From NCBI GenBank assembly GCA_025642065.1, contig JAODUP010000046.1, positions 127,001-191,000 of the forward strand: 64,000 bases of DNA, written 5' to 3'. The stretch comes from Paralvinella palmiformis (lineage: Eukaryota > Annelida > Polychaeta > Terebellida > Alvinellidae). The translations under genes and the position numbers were made by a program. The notes below the pieces were generated by a model. It saw nothing but the letters and a program-made list of their open reading frames with translations, had not been told where the DNA came from and made no database searches. Positions 37,816 to 51,800 of this stretch are shown here, one piece after another; position 1 is the stretch's first letter; the number at the start of each line of letters is the position of its first letter.

Positions 37816-40176
37816 CTGGAATACATATACAGCGACAACTTTTCAACATTGATTTAAATGATAGGCTTGTTCACATTAGATGTACGTTCAACTAGAGCTT
37901 AAGCAATTCTATACTAATGAATAATTCAAACTAATGGAATTTTCACATTACTGATTAATTAATTAATGTGTTTTGGCATATGATTAATTAGTCTTTACTA
38001 TATTTTTCTTGTGCAGTTTAATTATGAGACATTTAGTATGGGCAAGTGTCTCTACACCAGTGTGTCTATTTACGTGTTGCCTACTTCCTGACTTTCTACA
38101 TACACACAATTACCCAGAAACAGTTACACAAAATGTATTATCTAAGTCTTGATGTCAGCTCCAAGTCCAGGTTCAAGCACAATTAACCTACAGGTCATTA
38201 TTTCCTATATCTACAATTATAGGGTTCATACACATTTTGACATCTCAGATTCCAGGACTTTCCAATGTCAAATTCAAGGGCCTTTTCAATTAATTCACGA
38301 ACTTTTAACACTCAAAGATACACCCATATTTCGGAAGAAGTATAACGACTGAATTCCTGTATGCTTATGATTAGAAATATAGACCTATATGTCCAAATTC
38401 CAGGACTTTCAAGGACCTCTACAAAAATTTCAGGACTTTTTACAACCAAAACTATGTCACACCTACTAAAGAAGAAAACTCTCATTTTCAGTATGAAAAG
38501 GTCCATAATCAAAGTTATCCTAATTTATTCTTAATAAAGCAGATATTGGTGGTCAATATCGTATCACCTCAATATTTTTCAGTCTTGACACCGCTTCACC
38601 AGTTCCATGCAGCTGTAACATAGGCCTGTACTGTAACAATGATTCAAGAACATGGGCAGTTCTGCTGGTAGACTGCTCAGCTATGAATTTGACCAGCAAA
38701 CCCTAGAAGAGAAAGACAGTCATCAGACATCTGCCAATTTCTGTCAGCAGCAGAATATTACTCCAGGTATTTCTTCCAATTGGTGTATTCATTACTAATG
38801 GCTAGCAAACAGTCTGTGATCCAGAAAGTTTTAACTGGCTGAACAAAAGTAAGTGTGACTAAAAAAGTTAACAGAATTCACATAAAAAGTAAATATTTAG
38901 CATGTACATATTTGAGCTGGTATAAGAAAGACTTGAATATGTTCATGAGCTTGGAAAAACCCAGCAAATATCTAACCCTTTAAAGTACAATTAAAATGCA
39001 GTGATCCTCACCTGGAACATATCAGCCTGTTTGAAGATGGTTACTTCACTGATGTCTAGCAAATGCATGGAGCAGTGGACATCGCCAGACCATTGCGAGA
39101 GATATGAGAGAGAGCCACGGGCAAACGTGTTGTAGAAAGTACGATCAATATCTGATAGTTTAATTTTTCGGTCTTGCCAAGTGTAGACATTCTCCCAGTA
39201 TGATGTTAAACCTGGTGTGTCTGTTAGAAGTAGAATATTTATCACGTTGCTAGGACTACACATGATACAGACAGAGAGTAGAAGGGACAGATAAGTAGGA
39301 AGATAAGTGACATAGAGAATTAGACAGATGCATGTAGACGGCATGTGAATATCAATTATTATATTCATGTATATTATATAGGAAAACCCCCAGATATTCA
39401 TATTTTTATTAAATAATTATTATGTGGCCACAATCAGTTTTGTCTTCGCATAAGAAATTATTATATAGATGGCAGAAAGTAAAAATCACTGAACAATTAC
39501 GGAAAGAAATCAAAACAGAAAAAAAAGAGTTTTCAAAGAAGTTTATAAGCGAACAATAAAATGCAGCATAAGCTTTACCTTGAGGATAACTGCCATAGAG
39601 GAAGGCATCTACCTCATTGACAATTTCCTGGTTAACCACAGCCTCAAACTTGCGTGCAAAGAATATGACCTTCTTTTTCTCGTGCAGATTCTACAGACGA
39701 AAGTGTTTTTCTGTTTATTTGGCATACGATATTGTCTACAAGATGAGCATTTATAACAGAGCTCAGTGTATCACTGATTGTGAAAGATGAGAAATCCCTA
39801 ATAGCTGGCTATTAGAAGGCCTGGATACTATTCGGGTAATACCCTATAAATCATAGCATTAATTTTGATAAACGCAAACAGACAGAAGCGAACCATTATT
39901 TTTTGCATGTCTCCAGCCACGAAGTCATTCGGTGAACAGCCACACCAGTCTACTATAGCCTTGTACTGACACTTGCAGCCTTTCCTCCTGATCCAATTGA
40001 CAACGTGCAGGTTGTTGTTACCAAAAGATCCGCAGAAACGACTGTTCTGCAGCACTGTGTGCCAATATGACTGGAATAACAAAAATAGTTAAGTATTCTT
40101 TAGTGTTTGACAAGTCTCAGTAATGTAATATTTTTAATAATAGCATTAATACATATATTTTACATTATAAATACAA

Positions 40177-40216
<40 letters not shown>

Positions 40217-40258
40217 CCTGTAATAACAGATACACAATTAGTATATCTCATTGAAATA

Positions 40259-40307
<49 letters not shown>

Positions 40308-42649
40308 CATACTATATCATAACTATAATTTGAACTGATAATCAGTTTACAAAACTAATTAGGATCACCGGGTAGTTAAATATGGTGAATAGGAACTACC
40401 TTTTTCTTCACTTACTTTTTAATTAATTTCAATTACATGAACCTGATTAAAAATAACTTCCAGTGATTATTTTTCTGGTGGCAATAATAATAATTATACC
40501 AAATAACAATTATGTGGGTTGTTTTTGATAAGGTGCATTTTATCTGAAGTTTACAAGCTTTTATAATATCGGTGAATTCATCAGTACTGTAAAAATCATG
40601 AAGATAGGAAGATGCAAAACTTTTTTTCTTCATATAAACAAAGATGGCATAAATAGTTTATTAGCAAATACAAAAAAAAGCTTCCAACAAAGAATTTTTA
40701 ATATGTTTGACAAGGGCGACACAAAATTAACAATGTGGGTCTTGAGGAAGCTAGCAGGTGTTAACAATAGGTTATTTTGTGTGTGTATTTGTGTGTGTGG
40801 TTTTATATATATATACATATATATAGATTATGGTAGTAAGAACTAATTCACTGATACTTGCAAAACAATTGTATAAAAATAACAACTTTAAGTCAGGAGT
40901 AACCCTGGCCAGATCTTTCCAGGTTCATGGTTAGGCCAAGGATCTGCATTAGACTCAACCCCCATGTAAAGTTTTCATTGCAAGATTAATAGACCAATCT
41001 AGTGAAATGCGTTGCATCGGTTACCAAATGCAGTCTCAGGTTAATAATAATGTATATTTAATAATGTATATTTAATATTATAAACAGCTATGGCGTCCAC
41101 TGTTAATCAGGAGATGGCAACTTTTCACCAACAGTAAATACTGGAAATCTTTCAGCAAATCATTTCATATTAAACAGAGACTGAGACTAGTTTTTCAGTT
41201 GAATGATTGTATCTTTCCAAAGGATTTAACACAATATTTATCAGAATATAACCCAAAGATTAAGCGGACTGATCTTTCCAGATGAATGACACAACTAGGG
41301 GATTTTTAGCATCATTTTAATGGATTAAATAAATTATTTTAAAATTAAACCATGTAAATTGATTTTAAGTAAGATTTTTCCATATTTAATGTAGATATAA
41401 AGGGTTCCAAGTTTTTGAAAATTTCTTTTTTTACTTGTACTTGGGAACCAATCATATATGTATTACCTGTATATTATTAAATATTTTTGTTTTATTAAAT
41501 TAGAGTATTAACACCCTTGACATTTACATGTAGTAAACATTGCACGAATGGCTGATTCAGAAAATTAATTCACTTTCAATACAAGATATCATGCATAAAT
41601 ACCAATGCTACAGTAAGAGGAATCACCCATTGAATTAGAATACATGTGATGATCGATTTTATTAATTCACATCATCATGTCAGATGGCAACGATTCTACA
41701 AAAACATTTTTTTTGAATGGAAGTTTGAACTAGACAGGCCGGACCATGACAGTGATGCAAATTGTGCTGAACCTTACTTAGTTTAGTGGCATATCTCTAC
41801 TAGATGAAGTCCATGCCATTTCTATTAAATGCAAAATTATGATCTGGAGATCACATACCATTAATGAATTAAAAATAAAATCCAAATATAGCTGATAAAT
41901 CCTATATACATCTTTTCAGTAAGACATTTATCAGCAACTACACGTGTAAATTGCCAATCAGCACAGTGATTCTTATACTTCTAATCCGAGACTGTAGTGT
42001 GAAATTCAGCCTCATGGTGGCGCCAGGGATAAATGAATCGTTTATTGAGAGATAAGGTTTATGTTACAAAAGAGACAACTTATAGTAGAGTGTTAATGGA
42101 CATCTGTTAATTTTTTATTTCTTAATGTTAATAATGTCAGAGTGCTAGTGATGACTGGAATGAACACTTTAGTTAATGCTTCAAGTATCACACATAATAA
42201 TTATGTTCCAATAAATTTTATTATGATTTGATATAAAAAAAGTACTCTGATTATAATACATGAATTACATAATCAATATTTGTTCCAGTGTTTGAAGTTT
42301 CTTTTCATATTTACCTCTCCGGGTAATAGCGTATATTTCCAGTATTCTCGTAAACCACTGATCATTCTATCGTTGGATGTGAGCAGATATTCGCAGAAAT
42401 CCCTGTTCAAAGCCACCCAATCACTGCCACCATCTATACGAATGCCATGTGGTAGTTTTCTTTCCCCAATACGCCACATATGATTGTCACACTGAATAAA
42501 GGTACGTTCCAGTCCTTGCTTCTGGATAAATCTGGTGTCAAAAATAGACTTGTTACAGGTGTATATAATGACTGACTGAGTATTAATTTGATATAATAAA
42601 TGATGTATAATGATTTCTATGGTTAACTAATTTGATCAACATACTAGTT

Positions 42650-42714
<65 letters not shown>

Positions 42715-42813
42715 AGAAAGAAAAGTTGAATCACTATGTTATAGTGCTAGTACTATATTACTAGACACTAATTCATGCACAAAGTTACTCTCTCCCCCCC
42801 TCTCTCTCTCTAT

Positions 42814-42845
<32 letters not shown>

Positions 42846-45800
42846 CAGCCTCAATTACACAACTTGGCAAATATTTAAAGAAAAACTATTTTCAATCTAA
42901 ATCCCAGAGAGCCTTAATTTCAGTTTAAACATTAGAACATCAAATTAATACTAAATTATAAACAGCTTCTTATGTTAAATTAAACACATATATTCTATAA
43001 CCTGGTTAATATCAGCTCGTAATGCACACTAGACGGGATAACAATACACACTTATTCCATGCCTGCAACAGCACACCGATCACTCATTAGTAACACATAT
43101 AATTACGTACAACAACAGTACTGATTTGAATGTTAACAAGTTGACGTGAACTACTAAGGTGGGGTAGGGTGGGATGTATATACTATAGTTATCTAACTTT
43201 GGAAGCAATCATCAGGATTTCAAATCATCCAACAAATCAAGATCAGTTTGTCACTGGCACAGTAAAACCTCTTCTCATAAGCCACCTTTTTACAAATGAT
43301 TTATATTCAAAGCATTTCACATTAGAACATGCATTATGAATAGTTTACTCATTTAATAATAATAATGTATATATTTAACAAAGTGTCCTTACTAGCAGGA
43401 GCCATTCAAACACACTGTATGGTGATTCCCCCATATAATATGTCTAAAACCCTAACAAGGAATTCAAACGATAGTCATTATTTATCTGTGAAAGCAACCT
43501 TGAACAGGTTTGTTTCAGGAATTGATTTTAAATAAAACCAAACTACAAACTCCTTATATATAAAATTTGGCTGTCGTTAATGTTACTCTCCTGAGCATCC
43601 AGCAAGCGAGGGGTCCCGTCCCCTTTTAATGTTATTATCTTCCCCTATTACTGGTAGCTGTAGCTAGCAGCATTAACGTTTCATTCAAGAATCTTTTTTT
43701 CTCATATTGTTTAGCCTCAACATAACAAACTTCAACCATACAGCAGAAATGTTTTTTACAATATACAATTTTGACATAATTTGGATGCAACAAAACTGAA
43801 ATGATCTAGAGGTGACTGGTGAAGATGGGTTTTACTGTAACTTAGGGGAGTTAGGGCCACTTACAATGCATCATGGGAACACCAAAATGAGTCAGTGATG
43901 CCACAATGAATCAGTAAACGTTATCTATTTTATCTAACCTATGTATTTGCATTCTTTTTAGTCTCACAGAGATAGTTTTCTACAACAGTGCTTCAAGGTT
44001 GGGCGTCGGGGTGTATTTATTTGAATGAATCTGGGATGAGGTTCTTGGTGCAAATACATGCACATATACACATGGAATGTGCATTCTGACTCACTTCTTG
44101 ACATTTGTGGAAATGCCAGTTACAAAGTTGGTGTGTCTGTTCATAGTTAGAAAAGCTACAAGCGAATTGAAAGCTCTGGAAGTGGAATTGAACTCTGACT
44201 GAGGCATTAAAGACAACATTTATTTCACATTTATTTCCCGAAAGTCACCTGACTCTACGCACTTAGTGATATGTTACTCTCCCTGTCATAATGAAGGACA
44301 AGAGGGCGGCAAATCAGCAGACAAAATTATTTCTCATCACATTGATGAATGTGATTTGACTAGGTCGGCATAAGCCACACACACACACACACACACACCT
44401 ACTGGGGTAATTCAGTATTTTATTTTTATGATTTATAAGCAAATACTCAGCTCATTCATTATAACAAGGAAGCAACATATTAACTGAAAGCAAAACATAC
44501 ATAAAAAAGCAAAGACACCAAGCCAGGACTGCTAACACCTAAAACTGGAAACCAAAGATCAATGAATTATATGGCATATAAGTGGATGGCTACAAGGATA
44601 ATTGGGTACCAGTCCAACCTACTGACCTTAACGTGTCCTTGCCATGGGATCTGAGGAAATTTAGTCCTCTATTCATGGTTAAAAATGCAATAAGCTGTTC
44701 AACTGGTCTGAAAATGTAGCCATCATGTATTTTAGTTTCTGGCACAAAAGCGGTATTTGTTACAAGCTTGACTGATTACTTGTTTAGCAACAGTTTAAAG
44801 GGATAGTCCACCTCCATTTCAAATATTCAGGACTAATATAGCTGTGTTCATAAATATAATAAATGATGTCAAAATGTGTAAATGATCACCCACATATTAA
44901 ATAATCCAGTTCAAAATGACGATTAATCGACTTTTAATGGCCTATGGGCGCCACCATTTTGAAGCTAGACAGAGACCGGAAGCTCCTGAATGCTGACGTC
45001 ACTTGAACCCAGCAGTTTGACCGGAAGTCTGTAGAGCCCAAACAAAAGCATGTAAACAGGTGTGAGCAAAGAATTAATCCAGAACAAAATGCAATTATCT
45101 TGTTAAAATTATGTCATGAATGGCATACAACCATATGAGTTTGAGCCAGAAGGAACCTGACAAGAGGAAAATTATTCAAAATGGCTGAAATACTAACGCC
45201 CAAGAGCAACTATAATCTGTGTCAGTCTAGAGAGAGCTCATGTGACGTCACAGCATTCAAGTTTTCTCCTTCGAATCTGGCTTCCGTTGCAGCCATAATG
45301 GTGGCCCTCCAGTACCAGTAATTTGGATTATTTCCCTATATCTATGATATCAGGTATATTTTATGATTATTATTGTGGAATTTCTGGTTACTTCTAAGCA
45401 TTACATATTTTCTGAGGATGGACTGTCCCTTTAATTCTTGGGAGTGATAAGAACAATGAAGACAACAACAACAACAACAACAATTATAATGACAAAACTG
45501 TATTCAACATATTTAGATGTTCTATAATAAGCGTATTCTTCACATCCGACGGGTGAAACATCTCACACACACAGAAGGGAGCACTGGGATTTGATCCCAT
45601 GACCTGGAATTCTACAGTGCAATGCACTACTAAGTGGAGTTGGGAATATCCTAGCGCTTCCAGAGGAATTGTCAGTTTCGGGTGTTGTCCATTTTCTGTC
45701 CTTTTTGTATCAAGTATACATTCTTGTCTTCAAACTGAATCAGCAGCTTTAGTATCAGTGTCATAAAGGCAAACATCTATCACATAACCAGCCATATATT

Positions 45801-48800
45801 ACAGTTATGTATATTTTTGTGCAACATTCCACTGAAAATGACATGCAATGATGGCAGGATGTGTGCTTGATACTAAATACGCCAAATACAGTAATGTCAA
45901 TAAATATACATTTAGAGAAACATTAGTTATCAAACAACAGAGTAAATCAAATTAAAAACCTATCTACCTGATTGATGAACAATGGTGCTACACAAAATTG
46001 TCAAAAAATAAATGTCAGCTCCAAGTCCAGGTTCAAGCACAATTAACCTACAGGTCATTACTTCCTATATCTACTAATAGGGTTCATACACATTTTGACA
46101 TCTCAGATTCCAGGACTTTCCAGGACCTTCCGATGTCAAATTCAAGGACCTTTTCAACGAATTCACGAACTTTTAACGCGCAAAGATACACTCATATTTC
46201 GGAAGAAGTGTAACGACTGAATTCCTGTACGCTTATGATTAGAAATATAGATCTATATGCGCAAATTCCAGGACTTTCAAGGACCTCTACAAAAATTCCA
46301 GGACTTTCCTGGGCTGGAATCCAAATTTTCAAATTCCAGGACTTTCCAGGTTTACAAGGATCTGTGCGAACCCTGTATTAAGAAAACAACAAAAAGGAAA
46401 GGCACATTTCTCTTGAAATTGCTTTTTGCTGGAGAGAAACACACACACACAGTAAATACCTGTAAGAACTTACAGCATTCTACCTGACTGGATGTAAACA
46501 TGAAAAGAATTTTGGTTGCCGCCTTTCAGAAATAAAAGCATTATTATTGTTTATGTCACACATTTTAGGTATCACAATTATGCTTGTTATCCAAGTTTCA
46601 TAACAAGTGCAAATATACAGCCGAGTTGATCCCAGCTGGGATATATAGCCCACAGGCAACTCTCTAAAGAAATATCCCACATACACAGGTAGGAGTTGGG
46701 TTCAAACTCACAACCTGAAGGTTTGCAATGCAATGTGCTAACTACTATAATAATAATTACAAAATTTCTATTGCACCAAAATCCTCGAAAATAATCAAGC
46801 TCAGTGGTGCAAACTAGTACTGTGGTTGAACAAACTCATAGTCCAGGTACAATGCAAAGTTCGTCAATAAATGATCAGATGGAGTGGAAACTTAGGAAGG
46901 ATAAGTGAGTCTGAAAAATGGTGCCAAAAATATACATCCAGAAACATGTTTAGATGGCATACAGCCTGTATTAAGATCATTACTAGGGATGGCTTATTGT
47001 GACCATAGTTGTTGACTGACCTTTAAGCTGTATGTTTATAGTGTTGAGGATGATAACACTTGATCAGGGTGATAAAGTGTTAAGCTATGAGAGACAATGA
47101 ACAAACAGAAAGTTAAATTCACATTCTGTGTGATTCAGTCAACAGTTATACAAAGTATGGCTATTATTAAAGTTTCGTTGTATATGCACATAAAATTACC
47201 ATATAATTAAGAGTTTATCAAAAGTATGCCAATTTAAACTCACTCGAGTTTATCATATTATCAATGGCTTCTTAAATAAATTAAAAAAAACTTTTCAGTG
47301 TCTGCGCAGCAGTTAGCGGGGAAAATTAACCTGGTTATGTCCACATATCAATTACTGTTTATAGCTCTTCATAATATGGTGAATAACGCGACCATTCCCA
47401 TGGTTGCGTTATTCACCATTATTAACAATGATAATTGGGACCATTGATTACAACTACAGCACATATACATATACTGACCACTGTTATGGCATGACCATAA
47501 GGAGTGAGTGAGTAAGTACTGATCATCCCTGGGACATACTGCTGATGATGGTGACCCCAATTTAAACACCCATAACCACAAGAAGACAATATACTGATGT
47601 TTAATCTATAAAAAGACAATACGTATATCAAATCCAATTGACAGATGCAATACTAATACATAATGAATGTTAAATCATGTACTGCAAAACAAGAAAAAAG
47701 GGTAATGTGTGAATAAAAAAACCAGGAAAAAACAAAACAGCACAGATTTAGAGCTCACCTGATTGGGTAATCGGATTCACTAAGATTCACAAAGAAGTCC
47801 CATTTCCATGAGGTCAATGAGAACAAGAACTCCATACACTTGAGCAACATTGTGGTGAGGTTAGCACCACCCCAAATGGTGGCATAACGATATGGAACCA
47901 TACGAATGTTGCTGTAGTTAGCTGTGATGTGCGACAGTTCACGAAACAGATATTCTTGTCTCTGAAACATGTAAAGAAACATTGATCTCTGTATTACATA
48001 TAAATAATTATCAGCAATAAACATGTAGCCCTTCTACTTAATAAATATATTTTATGACATTATAGCACAATACTAAACACTATACATGTATATGCAAAAC
48101 TGACACACACACACACACACACACACAGGGACTGGTTAGACATTGCACATATCTCAGCAAAAAAAGTTGGGATTCTGGATTCAGTCCCCTGAAGAAACAA
48201 CCTGAGTTTGAATTCACGGTTCGAGATTCTCTGTGCCTGTGCCTTATTATACACAGCTAAAACACACACACACATACACACACAGAGATAATGTAATTTT
48301 GTCAATAATACAATATACAAAAATTTTAAACAAATCTACCTTTGGTCAAATACCAAAAACAACATTCGTTTATAATGTTCTGATAATATATAATTAATTA
48401 ATTAAGAGATAATATACAAATAACTGATCAGCTTTTAGCAAGATATGTTAATTCACTTTTTGAAAATATGATACACGAAGCACACATATATTTTTAATAG
48501 TTTGTTCAATAAACAGAAAAAATTAATGACCAAATTATCAAATGGACAGACTAATAAAGGTCTTAACTATTAAATGGCCAGTATTCATTAGTCCATCTAA
48601 TGACAAAACCATCAAAGGCCTAACAATAAATTGGTGAAGTTACCATCACACAGACAGATACTATCAGACAACCACCAAACTATTCTACTCAAGAGCTGAT
48701 TTGACGATGTTAATTTAAAAAGTCGGAATACTTACTGCATCCACGTGTATCAGTATGTAATGGTCACGGTGATAAAGTGCTTTGATTAACCTCATCACCT

Positions 48801-51800
48801 GTCGCAAGGCACGTCCGTTCAGAGTTAGTACGAACACAATGTGTGCCTTCGGTAGGTTGCTCGGTAGACTGCTAGGATCCACCAGAGATGGATAGCTGTA
48901 TTTTCGAGCTGTGAAGAGTACAATAATCCGATTTTGCAACATTAGTTAGGCACTGTGATAAACTTATTTGGTAAATTTTTGGATATTATATTGGGTCTGG
49001 GCAATTAATTATTTTTATTTTATGTATCGTAAATACTCGCATATTAGTCAACCTGACAGATAAGTCAAAGTCAATTTTTGACCTTGGAATTCTTTCCACG
49101 GGGATATGCTCACCATATAAGTCGAGGTCGACTTTTGAAGTATTGGCTTGCCAGTTTTTAAAGTGATTTCTGTCTATTAATATGATTAAAATCCCTCAAA
49201 ATCAGCAACGCCTTCACCAAGAAAATACTCACACAGGGCATTATCTGTTCCATCCATTTTGTTAGAAATACCACACTTTAAGAAGGTTTTGCACATCATT
49301 TGTTCCGAAATAAATTTCCATGCAGTTTTCACCCACATGATGTCCAGGGGAATCAAAGGTCTCTTTAGGTTACCACCAACTGTCATCTAATCGTTCCATA
49401 GTTTCAACATTTCACCTGTAAATGGCTTGTTCAGGCATACATCCAAATGCTGCAGTAGTGACATACAGCCTTTGGTACGACAGCCTCCATGGATAGATCT
49501 ATAGATACGGGTTTTGCTCCCAAGTTCCGCAAAAAGATCAAAACCTGTTCATCGCTATCTTTGATATCGATTCGTAATTGCTTTAATGATATAATTAATA
49601 AGCAATCTTGTTATGGTACGGGTTGTTAACGGAGCGTGACTATCAAGTATTATTACATAAAGACCAGCATGTTTGGCAAATCTTGTATCAATAATCATCG
49701 TTCGTGGATCATTAGTTGTTGTTCCGTTATATATCTTTTACTAATTTTTGGTTTAAAAAATTAAATATAGATGAAATTAAAAGACACTAGTTAATATTTA
49801 TTGTAATAGCTTGGTCAAAATCAATAATTATTTATTGAATAATAATGGATTAATAGGCATCAATGTGGTGATTTGTTTTCTGACTATGGTTCTTGTGTTG
49901 AATCCCATAGTGTTGTGTGTCAAGAATGGCCTAAAGCATCTTTCATTCAGCTGGTAGGAAATATGATATGCATAGAAGTCAGGATGATTCTGAGAACTCC
50001 CTTTTTCCTCCCCCAAAATTACTTAACAGCAAGTATTTACAGTAGTAAGTTATAATTGTAATTAGGGGCTTTACTTACTAAAAAATAAATAGTTTTTATC
50101 TGCTAAATTAATATAGAGGTGTAATCAATAATAATCCAGCTGTACTCACCAGGGAATACAAAGTTTTTATTTGCTAATGATGAGTATATAATTAGCAATA
50201 ATTCAGGCTTACTTGCCAAGGAGTACACATTTTTATTTGCTAATTATGGATGTGTAATCCATACTCTTCCAGTTTAACTCACTAGGGAGTATATGGTTTC
50301 TATCTGCTAATTAGGGGTGTGAAATCCACGCTAACCTAGCACTAGGGCTAACTAGGCCTTGGACTTTATTCACCAGTGAATAGGCATGTGGTCAATTCCA
50401 TTTTGTCAATTCCAATTTTATCAATTCGAATCACAAATTTATCAATTCCAATTGAATTTTACCTACTCCAATCAATGAGTATATTCCTAGTAGGATTGTC
50501 ATGGAAGAAATATTTCTGAATTAAACTTTTTTACCTTTTGCCACTTAGACTTGCTGGCGGCCATCCTTAATCTTTCCCCGAGGGCTCTTCATAAAATACT
50601 CAACTAAGACAGTGAAAGATAAGTCCCACAATTGTCACATGGAAATCTTCCTCATCGTTGTCACTTTCGTTAACAAGCGCTCTCTAAATTGCCATCCTCC
50701 ATCTTGATCCAGAAAAATGCACCCTAAAACTTTGCTAAACTTAAATAATTTATCAAATCGATTTACTCCACCAAAACGCACGCTGTAAACATGGAAATGA
50801 AGTCTGTAATCAGCAGCGTTATTCAGCCAGATTTGCTGAAATGCATTGTGGGTAGCTTAGTCACAATGATGTCTCAAAAAGTTTGTCTGCTATGCAGGTG
50901 CACTAGTTCTTTGTAAAAATCGCTAGCAGTAATGGCGGCACACATGCTGGGGTGCTACAAGTGGCAAAGGGTTAAATGGCAAATTAATTTGTGGATTGAA
51001 TTTTTATGTAGCAAACTTTAATTCCAAATTTATCAATTCCAATTGCATTTTGAATTGGAATTTCCCATCAATTCCAATTCAGTAATTGAATTGACCCCGA
51101 GTCTGCCAGTGAGTACACTGTTTTTTTATCTCTAAATACATGCTGTCAATTTGTTTCCAGTACACATCTACTGTATATACTCACGCGCAAGTTGACCCGG
51201 CAGGTAATTTACTGAATAAGACTAGTAGGCAGAGATGTGGTAATTTTGTTCCAGCTGTGGCTCACACAAAGTTCAATTGGCAAGTGTTATCAATTCATTG
51301 TTTCACAGCACATCTGGAGGTACTGGTAGGTAACAGCGCATGACTATCAAGTATTATTACATAAAACGGGCATGTTTGTGAGATCCAAATAACAGTTTGG
51401 TGAAAATTAATTGTTATTTATTAAATAACGATGGATTAGTAGGCAACGATGTGACAATTTTATTCTGACTCTTTTTGGGTTGAATCCTATAGTGTTGTGT
51501 GTCAAGGATGGCTGAAAACATCTTTCCTTCAGCTGGTAGGAAATATGACGTGCGTATAAGTCGAGGTGCTTCTGGGAACTACCCTTTCACTATCCAAAAA
51601 ATCGACTTATATGCGAGTATATATGGTAGCTTTTGCTTTACATCAGATTTGAGTGAAAGATTAGATGACAAGCTCTAATGGCAGTCTGACCAAAAACAAT
51701 TTGGTAATATTCACTATGCAGAGTAAACGCCGTACAATTCATAATATGTTTGAGACATACATGTCTAGAATATAACTGTCATTGATACTTACACCCGGCA

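Larger units (their letters stand above)
44708..47758 (-). other. XYLT intron (3.1 kb), rich in mobile elements
   Basis: From exon end 47759 (donor GTGAGC) to exon start 44707. Contents listed separately: piggyBac-type MITE 44795-45434, SINE heads near 45560 and 46605, hAT-like repeat 46011-46378 and a hairpin 47376-47419. The rest is unremarkable AT-rich DNA. Confidence 0.8.
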
